Assembly: GCA_019638575.1 (NCBI GenBank) | Contig: JAHBTN010000002.1 | Span: forward strand, 124,001 to 188,000 | Length of the DNA stretch: 64,000 nucleotides | Direction: 5' to 3' | DNA from: Ferruginibacter sp. | Lineage (GTDB): Bacteria; Bacteroidota; Bacteroidia; Chitinophagales; Chitinophagaceae | Shown here: piece by piece, positions 1-8,919 of the stretch | Layout of the letters: each line of letters opens with the position of its first letter | Numbering within the stretch: position 1 is the first letter of the stretch | The notes under the pieces: model-generated | Told to the model about the DNA's origin: nothing | Database searches by the model: none | The model's input: only the letters and a program-made list of their open reading frames with translations | Program-made: the position numbers and the translations under genes

Positions 1-9
1 CTAAACTTT

Positions 10-819
10 TTATATGTTTCCATAATTATCATTATATAGCTGCTTTGCCGGCTTTACCGGTTTCAATATTTTAAGCCTGATAAATTCTTTTGTCATTACC
101 CAAAGAAATAAACTGTTTGTAACAGCATATCTTTTAAACAGGCGGCGGGGTTCCTGTAAAAATCTATACAACCATTCCAAAGCATATCGTTGCATCCAAA
201 CAGGGGCTCTTTTTTGCAAACCAATGGTTACCGGCACTGCTCCACCAACCCCTGCCATTACTGCTTTCACTTTTCCTTTCATACCTGCCATCCATTTTTC
301 CTGTTTGGGGCATCCAAGAAAAACAAAAACAATAGCAGGAGATGCAGCATTTATTTTTTCAATTATTTCATTCTTTTCATCATCGGAGAGTGGCCTGAAA
401 GGAGGGCTATACAAACCTGAAACCACTAAGTTTGGGTATTTTTCTTTTACAAATTTATCGGTTTTATCAAGCATTTCCTGTGTACCTCCGTAAAAATAAG
501 CAGGCAACTTTTCTTTTTCCATTCTTTGCAATAAATCAGGCAGTGTATCCATTGCAGATACCCTGTCTTGCTTTATACCATAAAACAGCCGCATCATCCA
601 GGCCAAAGGTTGCCCATCTGGCGTAACAATATCAGATTTGTTTATAAGTTCAAGAAATTCATTATCCCGGTACGCCTCAATAAACATGTGCACATTGGCA
701 TAATAAACCGTTGAAGAAATTTTTGCTGCAGCAAGCCTTGTTATTTCATCAATAAACAGTTCGTATTTACCTGTTGAAATAGAGAATTGCTTTAATGGCT
801 GTTTTGGAAGTTTGGTCAA
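10..819 (-). CDS. WecG/TagA/CpsF family glycosyltransferase
   Basis: The 269-residue protein matches the WecG/TagA/CpsF (GT26) family, which adds the second sugar (ManNAc, ManNAcA or similar) to an undecaprenyl-linked primer at the inner face of the membrane. Visible family marks are YANVHMF (about 39-46), TPDGQPLAW with the conserved Asp at 68, and GCPKQEKWM (about 169-177). The C-terminus is basic and aromatic (RRLFKRY), the usual membrane-docking tail. It is the last gene of the polysaccharide run inside the window. The frame opens at a TTG at 819 with an in-frame TAA two codons upstream, so no longer ATG start exists. Exact sugar specificity cannot be read from sequence. Confidence 0.88.
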   Translation of the reverse strand: MTKLPKQPLKQFSISTGKYELFIDEITRLAAAKISSTVYYANVHMFIEAYRDNEFLELINKSDIVTPDGQPLAWMMRLFYGIKQDRVSAMDTLPDLLQRMEKEKLPAYFYGGTQEMLDKTDKFVKEKYPNLVVSGLYSPPFRPLSDDEKNEIIEKINAASPAIVFVFLGCPKQEKWMAGMKGKVKAVMAGVGGAVPVTIGLQKRAPVWMQRYALEWLYRFLQEPRRLFKRYAVTNSLFLWVMTKEFIRLKILKPVKPAKQLYNDNYGNI

Positions 820-877
820 TTTTTACTTTTTTTTGCGAACGCACATTTTATATTTAAAAGCAGTTCGGTTAATTATT

Positions 878-1960
878 TTAGGCAGCATTATAAATTTTAT
901 TCAACTCGCCGATATATTTTCCAGGATTATAATTCTGTTGAATATACCCTGCCGCATTTTCACTTAATTGTTTCGTCAAAATCTCATCATTAACCAGCAA
1001 TTTAATTGCATTTGCTATTTCAATTGCAGGATTATCGTTAACTATTATCCCATTTTTACCGTTTACAATCACCTCTTTAATTGAGCCTACCGGTGTAACA
1101 ATAGGAATTAAGCCATATGACATGCTTTCGAGCAATGACATTGGCAAGCCTTCAAATAACGAAGGCAAGAGAAATATATTACATAATTTATACAAATTTA
1201 CTTTATCATTACCCGAAACAATTCCCCTGAACTCAAACCTGTTTCCCAGCATTTTTGTAAATTTTTCTATGTATAATTTTTCATCCGGCCCGGTGCCTGC
1301 CATATAAAATTTAAATGATAATTGTTGCTGTTGCAGGTTATTCAGAGCGTCTGCAATATAATCAAGCCCTTTTTCAACGGTTATCCTGCCAATAAATAAA
1401 ATATTTACTATAGTTTTTACATCATTATTACGAGTAAATATTTTTGTATCTGCTAAATCTACACAGTTAGGCAATATTTTTACATTTTTTGCGTTGTATC
1501 TTTTCTCAATCAAGCTGGCTTCCATACTGCTTAAAACAATCACCTGCGTTTTTCCTGAAAATATTTTTTTTAACAAACCACTCATCCAGGCAGGTACCTG
1601 GCTTTTTGTAAGATAATCGCCGCCATGTAAATGAATAATCATTTTTTTTTGTGCCAGTTTTGCAAATAAAATTAATGGCACATCACGTATAACGGAAGCC
1701 TTGCTTAATGCAAGATTAAAATGAACGAGGCGAATTTTTTTAAATGTAATAACGTACATCCAGTTCACTGTTTTACCCAATAACCTAAAAAACCATAACA
1801 GGTTTCTTTTTTCGTTGTCTTTTCGGCCTAATTCAAAATGCCGGTAATGCTGTTCGTTATTGTTTTTTATTATAAAATTGGCAACTGATGATATACCGCT
1901 TACATTTTCTTCGGTTTTTAAGCTGGGGCTTGTTATCAATATAGTGCCGGTATTTTTCAT
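878..1960 (-). CDS. GT4 family glycosyltransferase
   Basis: A 360-residue GT-B fold enzyme of family GT4 that should transfer a sugar from a nucleotide donor to the growing lipid-linked repeat unit in the cytoplasm. The N-terminal acceptor domain has the HLHGGDY stretch, and the C-terminal donor domain has the typical FIGRITVEKGLDYI opening and the EGLPMSLLESMSYG stretch carrying the EX7E-type motif, followed by GSIKEVI. It lies 3 bp downstream of the next GT4 gene, so the two are very probably co-transcribed. Donor and acceptor are unknown. Confidence 0.88.
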   Translation of the reverse strand: MKNTGTILITSPSLKTEENVSGISSVANFIIKNNNEQHYRHFELGRKDNEKRNLLWFFRLLGKTVNWMYVITFKKIRLVHFNLALSKASVIRDVPLILFAKLAQKKMIIHLHGGDYLTKSQVPAWMSGLLKKIFSGKTQVIVLSSMEASLIEKRYNAKNVKILPNCVDLADTKIFTRNNDVKTIVNILFIGRITVEKGLDYIADALNNLQQQQLSFKFYMAGTGPDEKLYIEKFTKMLGNRFEFRGIVSGNDKVNLYKLCNIFLLPSLFEGLPMSLLESMSYGLIPIVTPVGSIKEVIVNGKNGIIVNDNPAIEIANAIKLLVNDEILTKQLSENAAGYIQQNYNPGKYIGELNKIYNAA

Positions 1961-1963
1961 CTG

Positions 1964-3145
1964 TTACGATACCGAATTAAAAATTGATAATAAGTTGTTG
2001 CTTATTTTTTCAGAGTCGAAATTTTGTTCGGCAGTTTTTCTTGCTTCGCTTCCTAATTCTTTCCTCATGCCGGGATTGTTGATGAGCTTATTTAAAGCAG
2101 TAGCAATTTCTTCTACCGATTCGGGTGCAATCAGCAATGCGTTTTTTTTATTTTGCAGGTATGCAGGCACATCGCCTACGCTTGTTGCAATTACAGCTTT
2201 ACCCGATGCTAAAAATTCGCCCAGTTTAAACGGGAAACCTGCATTTGCAAATTTTGAATTTACTCTTGTCATACAAAAAATATCGCAGGCATTTAATGTG
2301 TTATAATATTCCTGTGTACTTAAATAACCTTTATATATTATCCTGTTTTTATTTTTAGCCTTTTCTATTTGTTGGGTAATTTTTTCAAAATCCTGCGTAT
2401 GTGCCAGCCCCGAAAAAATAAGCTCTATACCGGGATGGTTGTTTGCCACTTCATCAAAAGCGCTTACCAGGTATTCAAGCCCGTCTTTTTGTCCAAACGA
2501 TCCGCCATAAAAAATCTTCAGGTTTTTATTGTTTTCATCAATCTTGTTATCAACTTTAAAATATTGCAGGTTTACGGTGATGGGAATAAGGTATGCAGGT
2601 ACTTTATTGTTAAAACTTTTTTGTATCAACTCATATAAATGATTTGAAATGCCAATCATAGCATTGGCAAAATATTTTGAAAACCTGAAGATGAATAGCG
2701 AAGTTTTTAACCTGAACTTATTCACAAAACCCGTATGGGCCTGGTAGTTGTTATCTTCAATGATATCGAAGATTATTTTATAGCCAATGATCTTTGCGTA
2801 TAAAATAAAAACGATGTTTTTAATATCGGGATAATTATAATTGTACAGGATATTTTTATTTTGCTTTATCCTGCTTGCCCTGATAAAGGAAAGGCCTTTA
2901 TATAAAAATGAAAATATAGAAAAAATATTTCTTAACCTGAAACCAATTACCTTATAGCGGATATCATTTTTAACACCCTCATTGCCTATCGGCTCCTTAT
3001 TATCTTTTTGATAAATTAGGTTGCTGGCAGTAATTAGTTTTTTTTGAACAAGTGGCTCTACCAGGTTTCGTACACGCATGGAGCTTGCCATGCCATCAAA
3101 ACATGAAACACCCATAATAAGTATGTTGCAAGCCCGTTCACTCAT
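1964..3145 (-). CDS. GT4 family glycosyltransferase
   Basis: A 393-residue GT4-like enzyme. The C-terminal donor-binding half shows FYGGSFGQKDGLEYLV, the segment ACDIFCMTR, and FPFKLGEFLASGKAVIATSVGDVP, which is the usual GT4 E-containing donor loop. The start overlaps the end of the upstream acyltransferase gene by 4 bases, indicating translational coupling. It should add one sugar of the polysaccharide repeat in the cytoplasm; the sugar cannot be assigned. Confidence 0.87.
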   Translation of the reverse strand: MSERACNILIMGVSCFDGMASSMRVRNLVEPLVQKKLITASNLIYQKDNKEPIGNEGVKNDIRYKVIGFRLRNIFSIFSFLYKGLSFIRASRIKQNKNILYNYNYPDIKNIVFILYAKIIGYKIIFDIIEDNNYQAHTGFVNKFRLKTSLFIFRFSKYFANAMIGISNHLYELIQKSFNNKVPAYLIPITVNLQYFKVDNKIDENNKNLKIFYGGSFGQKDGLEYLVSAFDEVANNHPGIELIFSGLAHTQDFEKITQQIEKAKNKNRIIYKGYLSTQEYYNTLNACDIFCMTRVNSKFANAGFPFKLGEFLASGKAVIATSVGDVPAYLQNKKNALLIAPESVEEIATALNKLINNPGMRKELGSEARKTAEQNFDSEKISNNLLSIFNSVS

Positions 3146-3732
3146 ACAGGCAATTTTGCAATTTCTTTACAGGGGTTGCCTGCAGCAATAACATTTGCAG
3201 GAATATTTTTTGTAACCAGGCTATTGGCACCTATTACAGTATTCTCTCCAATTTCAACACCTTTTAATACTACGGCATTAAGACCAAGCCAAACATTGTT
3301 ACCAATTACTACAGCTTTTGATTGGCCCACCCGTGGGTCATCGGGATGCCAGTCGGAGTCGGTGATGAGTGTATTGGCACCGCAACGTACATTGTCACCA
3401 ATTTTTATTGAAGCAAAAGCACCAATTACAGTTCCGCTAAAGCCGCAGTTGTTTCCAATTTCAATTACAGCTTCTTCTGTTAGTGTAGATACCATACATG
3501 GCCGGTTGATGCCGATGAGGTTTGCATTAGGCCTCGACAGGAATTCGCAATTATTACCAATACTTATTCTTGATTTTGGAAAACGTTTAAAATGGCATTT
3601 ACCATCAAAACTGATATTATTGCCCAGCTTAATACCCCACCATGCGGCAGATACAAGGTTTCTTTTCCCTAAAAGGAAATGCAACCTTCGTATAATAACA
3701 TCAGTTGTATGTGATAAATTCCTGAATTTCAT
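3142..3732 (-). CDS. Left-handed beta-helix (hexapeptide) acyltransferase
   Basis: A 196-residue protein made largely of hexapeptide repeats (for example IGNNCEF, IEIGNNCGF, IKIGDNVRC, IGNNVWLG, IGENTVIG), ending in the GNPCKEIAKLP tail typical of the CatB/WcaF/NodL type of O-acetyltransferase. The catalytic His is probably that of SDWHPDD. These enzymes form trimers and move an acetyl group from acetyl-CoA to a sugar hydroxyl or amine. Its position inside the glycosyltransferase operon suggests acetylation of the exported polysaccharide. It overlaps the next gene by 4 bases. Confidence 0.87.
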   Translation of the reverse strand: MKFRNLSHTTDVIIRRLHFLLGKRNLVSAAWWGIKLGNNISFDGKCHFKRFPKSRISIGNNCEFLSRPNANLIGINRPCMVSTLTEEAVIEIGNNCGFSGTVIGAFASIKIGDNVRCGANTLITDSDWHPDDPRVGQSKAVVIGNNVWLGLNAVVLKGVEIGENTVIGANSLVTKNIPANVIAAGNPCKEIAKLPV

Positions 3733-3798
3733 TTTTAAAAAATTGGCTATAAATATCAGCCATTTTTATTTCCCTTATAATACGTATTTAGTTTTTAT

Positions 3799-5109
3799 CT
3801 ATTGTATTGCCATAAAAGTTTTACGAAAGTTTTTCCTTACAATCGTTGCATCTTCACGCTGTAAAGCTATATTTTGTGCAGTTTGTGCCAATGATTTCCT
3901 TAATACCTCGTTTGCTATTAACTCATTAATTGCATTTACAAGACTTGTGCTGTTATTGTTTGTAACCACATAAGCCCATTTTTCTTTTAAAGCATATTTT
4001 GTAAGCCCCGTTCTTTCATCTCCATAAACAAGTATGGGTGTACCCGAAATCATATACTCACTTACTTTAGTAGGAAAAGAAAATTTTAGGAACCTAACGC
4101 TTTTTTCATCAAAATCTTGCGGCAGCAGCAGTAAATCAGCTTCTGAAAATATTTGCGGAAGCTGGTTATAGGCTACAGGCTGAACCCATTTTACATGATC
4201 GCTAAAGGTTACCAGTTTTTTTAATTCTTCAACATCTGCAGTTTGTATTTGAAACTGCAACTTATTATTTGTTTTACTTACCTGGTTAACGGCATCCGCA
4301 ATATCTGCAATGGATTGTGCAATACCAAAGCCAATGCGGCCGGCATATAATATATTGAAGTTATCGGAAGCAGAATAATCTTTTGCAGTTTGTAGTTTCC
4401 AAAATCCGATATCAATAGGATTATGAAACGGCAACGATTTTTTGCCATATCTTTTTTCATATTCCTCTGCCATAGCATCGGAGATGGTTAAAAACAATTC
4501 TGTTTTGCTTAGTAATTTCCTGAACTCCCTGTCAATAACATTTTGCCAGTAGGCATACAACAAACCGGGCTTGTTGATGGTTAAAGGCCAGTCGTCCATC
4601 ATGTGTATGGCAATTGGTTTTTTTGTAAGGTCTTTTACATCGCTTACAAATCTTATCAGCTCTAAAGAGGCAAGTTGGGTATAAATTACATCGGGGTTGT
4701 AAGCAGCAAGCCATTCTTTAAACTCCCTGGTTATTTTAAGTTTATAAAACAAATTATATACACCAAAAAAATTTAACAGTGCCAGCAGTATATTATAAAT
4801 GAACTTATATTTACCTGAAGCAGATGCTGTGCTTATAGTGTTTTGTTGTTGCGTATCATTCACCTGCAACAAACCACATTTAATTTTTGGTAAAATTAAA
4901 TTTAAAGGAAACGGGTGCAATTTTCCGTTATAGCCCAATTGAAAATAAGTATTACACACAGATGTATCTATGCCGCTTAACAGGTTGGCATTAGATGCCA
5001 CGGCAAGCCTGTCTTTAGGCCATCCTGTAAACAGGTTTGAAATAGTAACCCCACCTCCACTTTTTTTATTGAAAGATTGCCCTATTATCAATATTTTGGG
5101 ATACTGCAT
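3799..5109 (-). CDS. Glycosyltransferase (GT4-like)
   Basis: A 436-residue glycosyltransferase-like protein. The N-terminus reads MQYPKILIIGQSFNKKSGGG, a GT-B Rossmann opening with a Gly-rich loop, and the C-terminal half has ILYAGRIGFGIAQSI and FPTKVSEYMISGTPILVYG, resembling the donor-site helix of GT4 enzymes. Similarity to classic GT4 motifs is weaker than in its neighbours, so it may be a divergent family. It sits between the polymerase and the acyltransferase, with 66 bp before the latter. Donor and acceptor are unknown. Confidence 0.8.
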   Translation of the reverse strand: MQYPKILIIGQSFNKKSGGGVTISNLFTGWPKDRLAVASNANLLSGIDTSVCNTYFQLGYNGKLHPFPLNLILPKIKCGLLQVNDTQQQNTISTASASGKYKFIYNILLALLNFFGVYNLFYKLKITREFKEWLAAYNPDVIYTQLASLELIRFVSDVKDLTKKPIAIHMMDDWPLTINKPGLLYAYWQNVIDREFRKLLSKTELFLTISDAMAEEYEKRYGKKSLPFHNPIDIGFWKLQTAKDYSASDNFNILYAGRIGFGIAQSIADIADAVNQVSKTNNKLQFQIQTADVEELKKLVTFSDHVKWVQPVAYNQLPQIFSEADLLLLPQDFDEKSVRFLKFSFPTKVSEYMISGTPILVYGDERTGLTKYALKEKWAYVVTNNNSTSLVNAINELIANEVLRKSLAQTAQNIALQREDATIVRKNFRKTFMAIQ

Positions 5110-5125
5110 TACGCTGTGTTTGTTT

Positions 5126-6421
5126 TTAAATAAATACCTCTTTTAAAATCTTGTCTTTCTTTTGAAAATATTCTACCAACACCTCGTCGGGTATCTGCCG
5201 TATTTTTTTTGAATAACAAATACCAATGGCTGTCCAATAAATTAGGTACCGTACATCAAAACTGGTAACCACAATCGGGTAAATGTAAATAGTATTCAAT
5301 AATATCCACATCCCCGAAGCTTTTGATAATATATTCCTTGATCCAAAAATACCAATAAAAATAGCGGGCAATGATATCAGCAAATACAGCACAAGGCTTA
5401 CTCCCCCTCCTTTAAGCATTATTTCCAAATAACCCGTTTCAATCACATTCCTGTAACCGGTTACATCATTCACATCAATATTAGGGCAATAGTATTCCCC
5501 GGCAATTCCTTTGCCAATAATCCAGTCGGTGTCGCTCATATCGGCAATCATATATTCTTCTACACCCGATCTTGTATCTTCATCGCCACGTGCCATTAAA
5601 TAACCAAATAAGCCGCCCTGCCCCTGTTTGTAAATATTACTGATATAAAAAACCGTTATCACCGATAAAAGTACAGATGCATAAATGATAAGGATTTTAT
5701 TTTTTGTGGTAATAAGGTAAATCATAAAATAACACAACAACGTTGTAACACACATGAACAATAACCCACGACGGGCACGGTAAATAGCAAGCAATATGGT
5801 GAGAACTATTACACCTAATGCAAAAATTCTGCGTTTAGGCGTATGATAAATATATGTTAGTAAGATAAAGCCTGCCTGGAAAGACAGGAAGCCGGCAAAA
5901 CTTTCCATCATGCCCTGGCTTCGTAAACTGGTACGGTCGGAGTTAGTAATATCCTTAAAAAAAATAACATTGTATATAAGGTAAAAGATACTGAGGATGA
6001 TGATTACATTGAACAGTTTTTTATAGGTTGCTAATGTACGTGGAAACAAAACGATTGCCGGCGCCAGGTAAATGAACATTCCAAAGCCTGCATCAAAAAG
6101 CATCAGTTTAATAAAATTTGAATTAAACTGGAAACCCCTGAAAATGGTAATTACCTGCCAACTGAAAAACAGGGTGAACATGAAACCCAGGTACTTGTTA
6201 TCGAACTTGAAACTGATTAGGTTTATCAACCCCATGATGAAAATGAACAAACCTACCAACTGCACCGCCTGCAACATTACATAACTTAAATACACGATGG
6301 TGGTGGTAAGCACATAAGCTAAAATAAAAATGATATATCCCAGCCAAAAAAGATTAAGGCTTTTAAGTTTATTACTGCTTATATAAGTCAGTCGTGGATC
6401 TAAAATATAGTTATGCTGCAC
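5126..6421 (-). CDS. O-antigen/capsule polymerase-like membrane protein (Wzy type)
   Basis: A 431-residue, very hydrophobic protein with about ten to twelve membrane segments and one larger polar loop (about residues 265-325, starting near YLMARGDEDTRSG and including WIIGKGIAGEYY), the layout of Wzy/O-antigen ligase polymerases. Wzy joins lipid-linked repeat units at the periplasmic face. Primary sequence is poorly conserved in this class, so the call rests on topology and on its place among glycosyltransferases and a flippase. The start is GTG at 6421, overlapping the TAG stop of the upstream gene by one base (TAGTG), so it is read by coupled re-initiation. Confidence 0.75.
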   Translation of the reverse strand: MQHNYILDPRLTYISSNKLKSLNLFWLGYIIFILAYVLTTTIVYLSYVMLQAVQLVGLFIFIMGLINLISFKFDNKYLGFMFTLFFSWQVITIFRGFQFNSNFIKLMLFDAGFGMFIYLAPAIVLFPRTLATYKKLFNVIIILSIFYLIYNVIFFKDITNSDRTSLRSQGMMESFAGFLSFQAGFILLTYIYHTPKRRIFALGVIVLTILLAIYRARRGLLFMCVTTLLCYFMIYLITTKNKILIIYASVLLSVITVFYISNIYKQGQGGLFGYLMARGDEDTRSGVEEYMIADMSDTDWIIGKGIAGEYYCPNIDVNDVTGYRNVIETGYLEIMLKGGGVSLVLYLLISLPAIFIGIFGSRNILSKASGMWILLNTIYIYPIVVTSFDVRYLIYWTAIGICYSKKIRQIPDEVLVEYFQKKDKILKEVFI

Positions 6422-7659
6422 TACTTGTTTTTTACATCATTTATGTGGGTGAACAAATCTAAATGTTTTTGTATTGTAAGCGCCGGCACCAAATCCTCGG
6501 TTAAATATCCTTTTACATCATTGTTTAAACAAAACCTTATCCCGTTGGCCAGGTCGTTTTCGTCTTTTGCATTTGCAAGGTACCCGTTTTGTTTATGCCT
6601 AATTAAATCGGGAATACCACCTACATTAAAAGCAACTACCGGTGTACCGCAGCTTAACGATTCCATCACCACATAGCCGAATGCTTCGGCAAGCGATGGC
6701 ACAATAATAATATCTGCCGCATTAAAAATTAAAGCAGCTGTATATTCGTCTTTAAGGTAGCCCATAAATACTGTTTTAAATGGTATGGCTTCATCCATCA
6801 GTTTTTTATTACAGCTTCCAAAAATTAAAACAGATATATTTTTATCCTTTGTTTCTTCATGTATAATTTCAAAAGCTTTTTTCAGGTATGGCCAACCTTT
6901 GTAGGGGCTGCTTATTTCAATAGCGCCAAATGCCACAATGGTTTCATCCAGTGGCAGGTTAAGCAATTGCCGGGCAACAGTCTTATTGTTTTTCTTGTAA
7001 ACGGTGTCATCTAATATATTGGGTATATAAAATACCGGTTTATTTTTTGTAAGCAACGATTCTTTTGCACAACCATAAAGCCACTTACTGGGTGCTATAA
7101 AATAAAAATTATTAAACGATGAATACAGTTTTAGTTTTTTCTTAAACTCCCTGGCCGATAAATCATTTTTTTTAGATGAAGTAAACATGGGGCAGGCATT
7201 GCAACCGGTAGTTTTATACTTGCTGCACTCAAAGCTATGATGACACCCCCCCGTAATAGCCCACATATCGTGCAGGAAAATGATTACCGGTTTACCTAAT
7301 TGGGCTATTTTTTTTATGCTGTTAAAATTAAGCATGCCATTTAAAGCCCAATGTATATAAATGTAATCTGCTTCTTTTATTACCTTAAGTTTACTTACAT
7401 CGCTGCCCAATATCGGGTACGAGAATGATCCTCTTTGCGGAATTATTTTACGGGTAATGATGGATTGTAATTTATTATCAACCTTAGAAATTACTTTCGA
7501 CCATTTATTTAAATAAGTGATTCCTGAATTTACCTGTGTATTATAATTTAATGATACAATATCCGACTGAACACCTTTTTTAATAAATGCCCGTTGCATT
7601 CTTAAGGCAGCCCTGCCACCCGATTCCATGGAGAATTGTATTTGCGTCACTTTAATCAT
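6421..7659 (-). CDS. GT4 glycosyltransferase with Cys cluster, copy 2 of a tandem pair
   Basis: A 412-residue GT4 enzyme closely related along its whole length to the gene just upstream (7652-8899). Shared landmarks are ESGGRAALRMQRAFIKKG near the N-terminus, HDMWAITGGCHHSFECSKY followed by GCNACPMF (four Cys that could bind a metal), PVFYIPNI, and the donor-site stretch PSLAEAFGYVVMESLSCGTP. It lies in the same operon; its ATG overlaps the previous stop by 8 bases. It probably adds one sugar of the repeat unit; the duplicated pair may add two related residues. Confidence 0.88.
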   Translation of the reverse strand: MIKVTQIQFSMESGGRAALRMQRAFIKKGVQSDIVSLNYNTQVNSGITYLNKWSKVISKVDNKLQSIITRKIIPQRGSFSYPILGSDVSKLKVIKEADYIYIHWALNGMLNFNSIKKIAQLGKPVIIFLHDMWAITGGCHHSFECSKYKTTGCNACPMFTSSKKNDLSAREFKKKLKLYSSFNNFYFIAPSKWLYGCAKESLLTKNKPVFYIPNILDDTVYKKNNKTVARQLLNLPLDETIVAFGAIEISSPYKGWPYLKKAFEIIHEETKDKNISVLIFGSCNKKLMDEAIPFKTVFMGYLKDEYTAALIFNAADIIIVPSLAEAFGYVVMESLSCGTPVVAFNVGGIPDLIRHKQNGYLANAKDENDLANGIRFCLNNDVKGYLTEDLVPALTIQKHLDLFTHINDVKNK

Positions 7660-8899
7660 GTACAGGTGATTTGATTATATTTTCAGCCAGTTCAAATAAC
7701 TGCAGGTGTTTGTTTATGGTTTCGTCCATTTCAAAAAATGGCTTCATCGATCCTTTAATATTATTATCTAAACAAAATTTAATGCCGTTAGCCAGGTCGT
7801 TTTCATCTTTATAAGTTGCCAGGTAACCATTTTGCTTATGATCTATCATATCGGGAATACCACCTACATTAAATCCTACAACCGGTGTGCCACAGGCCAG
7901 GCTTTCCTGTACGGTGGTAGGCTGGTTATCGGCAAGCGAAGGCACCACAAAAACATCCGATGCATTATATGCCAATGCTGTAGTGTACTCGTCTTCGAGG
8001 TAACCCAAAAAACGTATTTTGAAAGGTATTGTTTCGGCAAGGGTTTTATTATAATCGCTGCCAAACATTAAAATTAAAATATTGCTGCTATCAATTTGTG
8101 TTTCCAGTATTTTTAATGCTTTATTCAAATATTGGCCACCTTTCCTGTAGCTGTCGATTGATATAGCCCCAAAAGCAATTACTGTGATATGTGTAGGAAT
8201 ATTCAATATCTTTTTAGCTTCAGGTTTATCAACCGGTTTAAATACTGTTCTTTCCATGATATTTGGAATATAAAAAACAGGTTTATCTTTTAATAAATTT
8301 GAATTTTTTGCACAGTTATACAACCATTTGCTGGGCGATACAAAAAAGATATTGTTATGTTTTTTATACAGTTTTAATTTTCTTTTAAACTCGTTGACGG
8401 CAAATTTTTTTTGTCTATTTGAATTAAACACCGGGCAATTGCCGCAGGAAGAAAGGTATTGATTGCAGTCATAACTGTAATGGCAGCCTCCGGAGAAACT
8501 CCACATGTCGTGCATCACCATTATCACCGGTTTATTGAGGCTAGCAATTTTTCCTATTTGATGTGCATTTAAAAAACCATTTTGTACCCAATGCAGGTAA
8601 ATAATATCAGCTTTTTTTATTTCATCATGCTTAGATATGTTTATCCCGAATGGCAATACTGAGAACAAGGCATATTTTGAATCCTTGTTTTTGGTAAGCC
8701 ATACCTGCAGCCTGTTATAAAGATTTGCAAAATACCGGCTAAATTTACCCAGGTAAACTATACCTTCTACAGGATGAATATCTCTTTGAAGTGAGATAAT
8801 TGTTGATTGGATACCTTTTTTTATAAATGCACGCTGAAGCCTTAATGCCGATCTTCCGCCGGACTCTGTTGAATATTGTATTTGAACTACAGCTTTCAT
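7652..8899 (-). CDS. GT4 glycosyltransferase with Cys cluster, copy 1 of a tandem pair
   Basis: A 415-residue GT4 enzyme and paralogue of the following gene. It shows ESGGRSALRLQRAFIKKG at the N-terminus, HDMWSFSGGCHYSYDC and SCGNCPVF (four Cys), PVFYIPNIMERTVFK, and PSLADNQPTTVQESLACGTP at the donor site. The Cys cluster after HDMW is, to my knowledge, recurrent in Bacteroidota GT4 enzymes of capsule loci; whether it binds metal is inference. It begins 20 bp after the flippase gene and overlaps its paralogue by 8 bases, so all are probably one transcript. Confidence 0.88.
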   Translation of the reverse strand: MKAVVQIQYSTESGGRSALRLQRAFIKKGIQSTIISLQRDIHPVEGIVYLGKFSRYFANLYNRLQVWLTKNKDSKYALFSVLPFGINISKHDEIKKADIIYLHWVQNGFLNAHQIGKIASLNKPVIMVMHDMWSFSGGCHYSYDCNQYLSSCGNCPVFNSNRQKKFAVNEFKRKLKLYKKHNNIFFVSPSKWLYNCAKNSNLLKDKPVFYIPNIMERTVFKPVDKPEAKKILNIPTHITVIAFGAISIDSYRKGGQYLNKALKILETQIDSSNILILMFGSDYNKTLAETIPFKIRFLGYLEDEYTTALAYNASDVFVVPSLADNQPTTVQESLACGTPVVGFNVGGIPDMIDHKQNGYLATYKDENDLANGIKFCLDNNIKGSMKPFFEMDETINKHLQLFELAENIIKSPVHD

Positions 8900-8919
8900 G
8901 AATGAGAGGAATGATGTTT

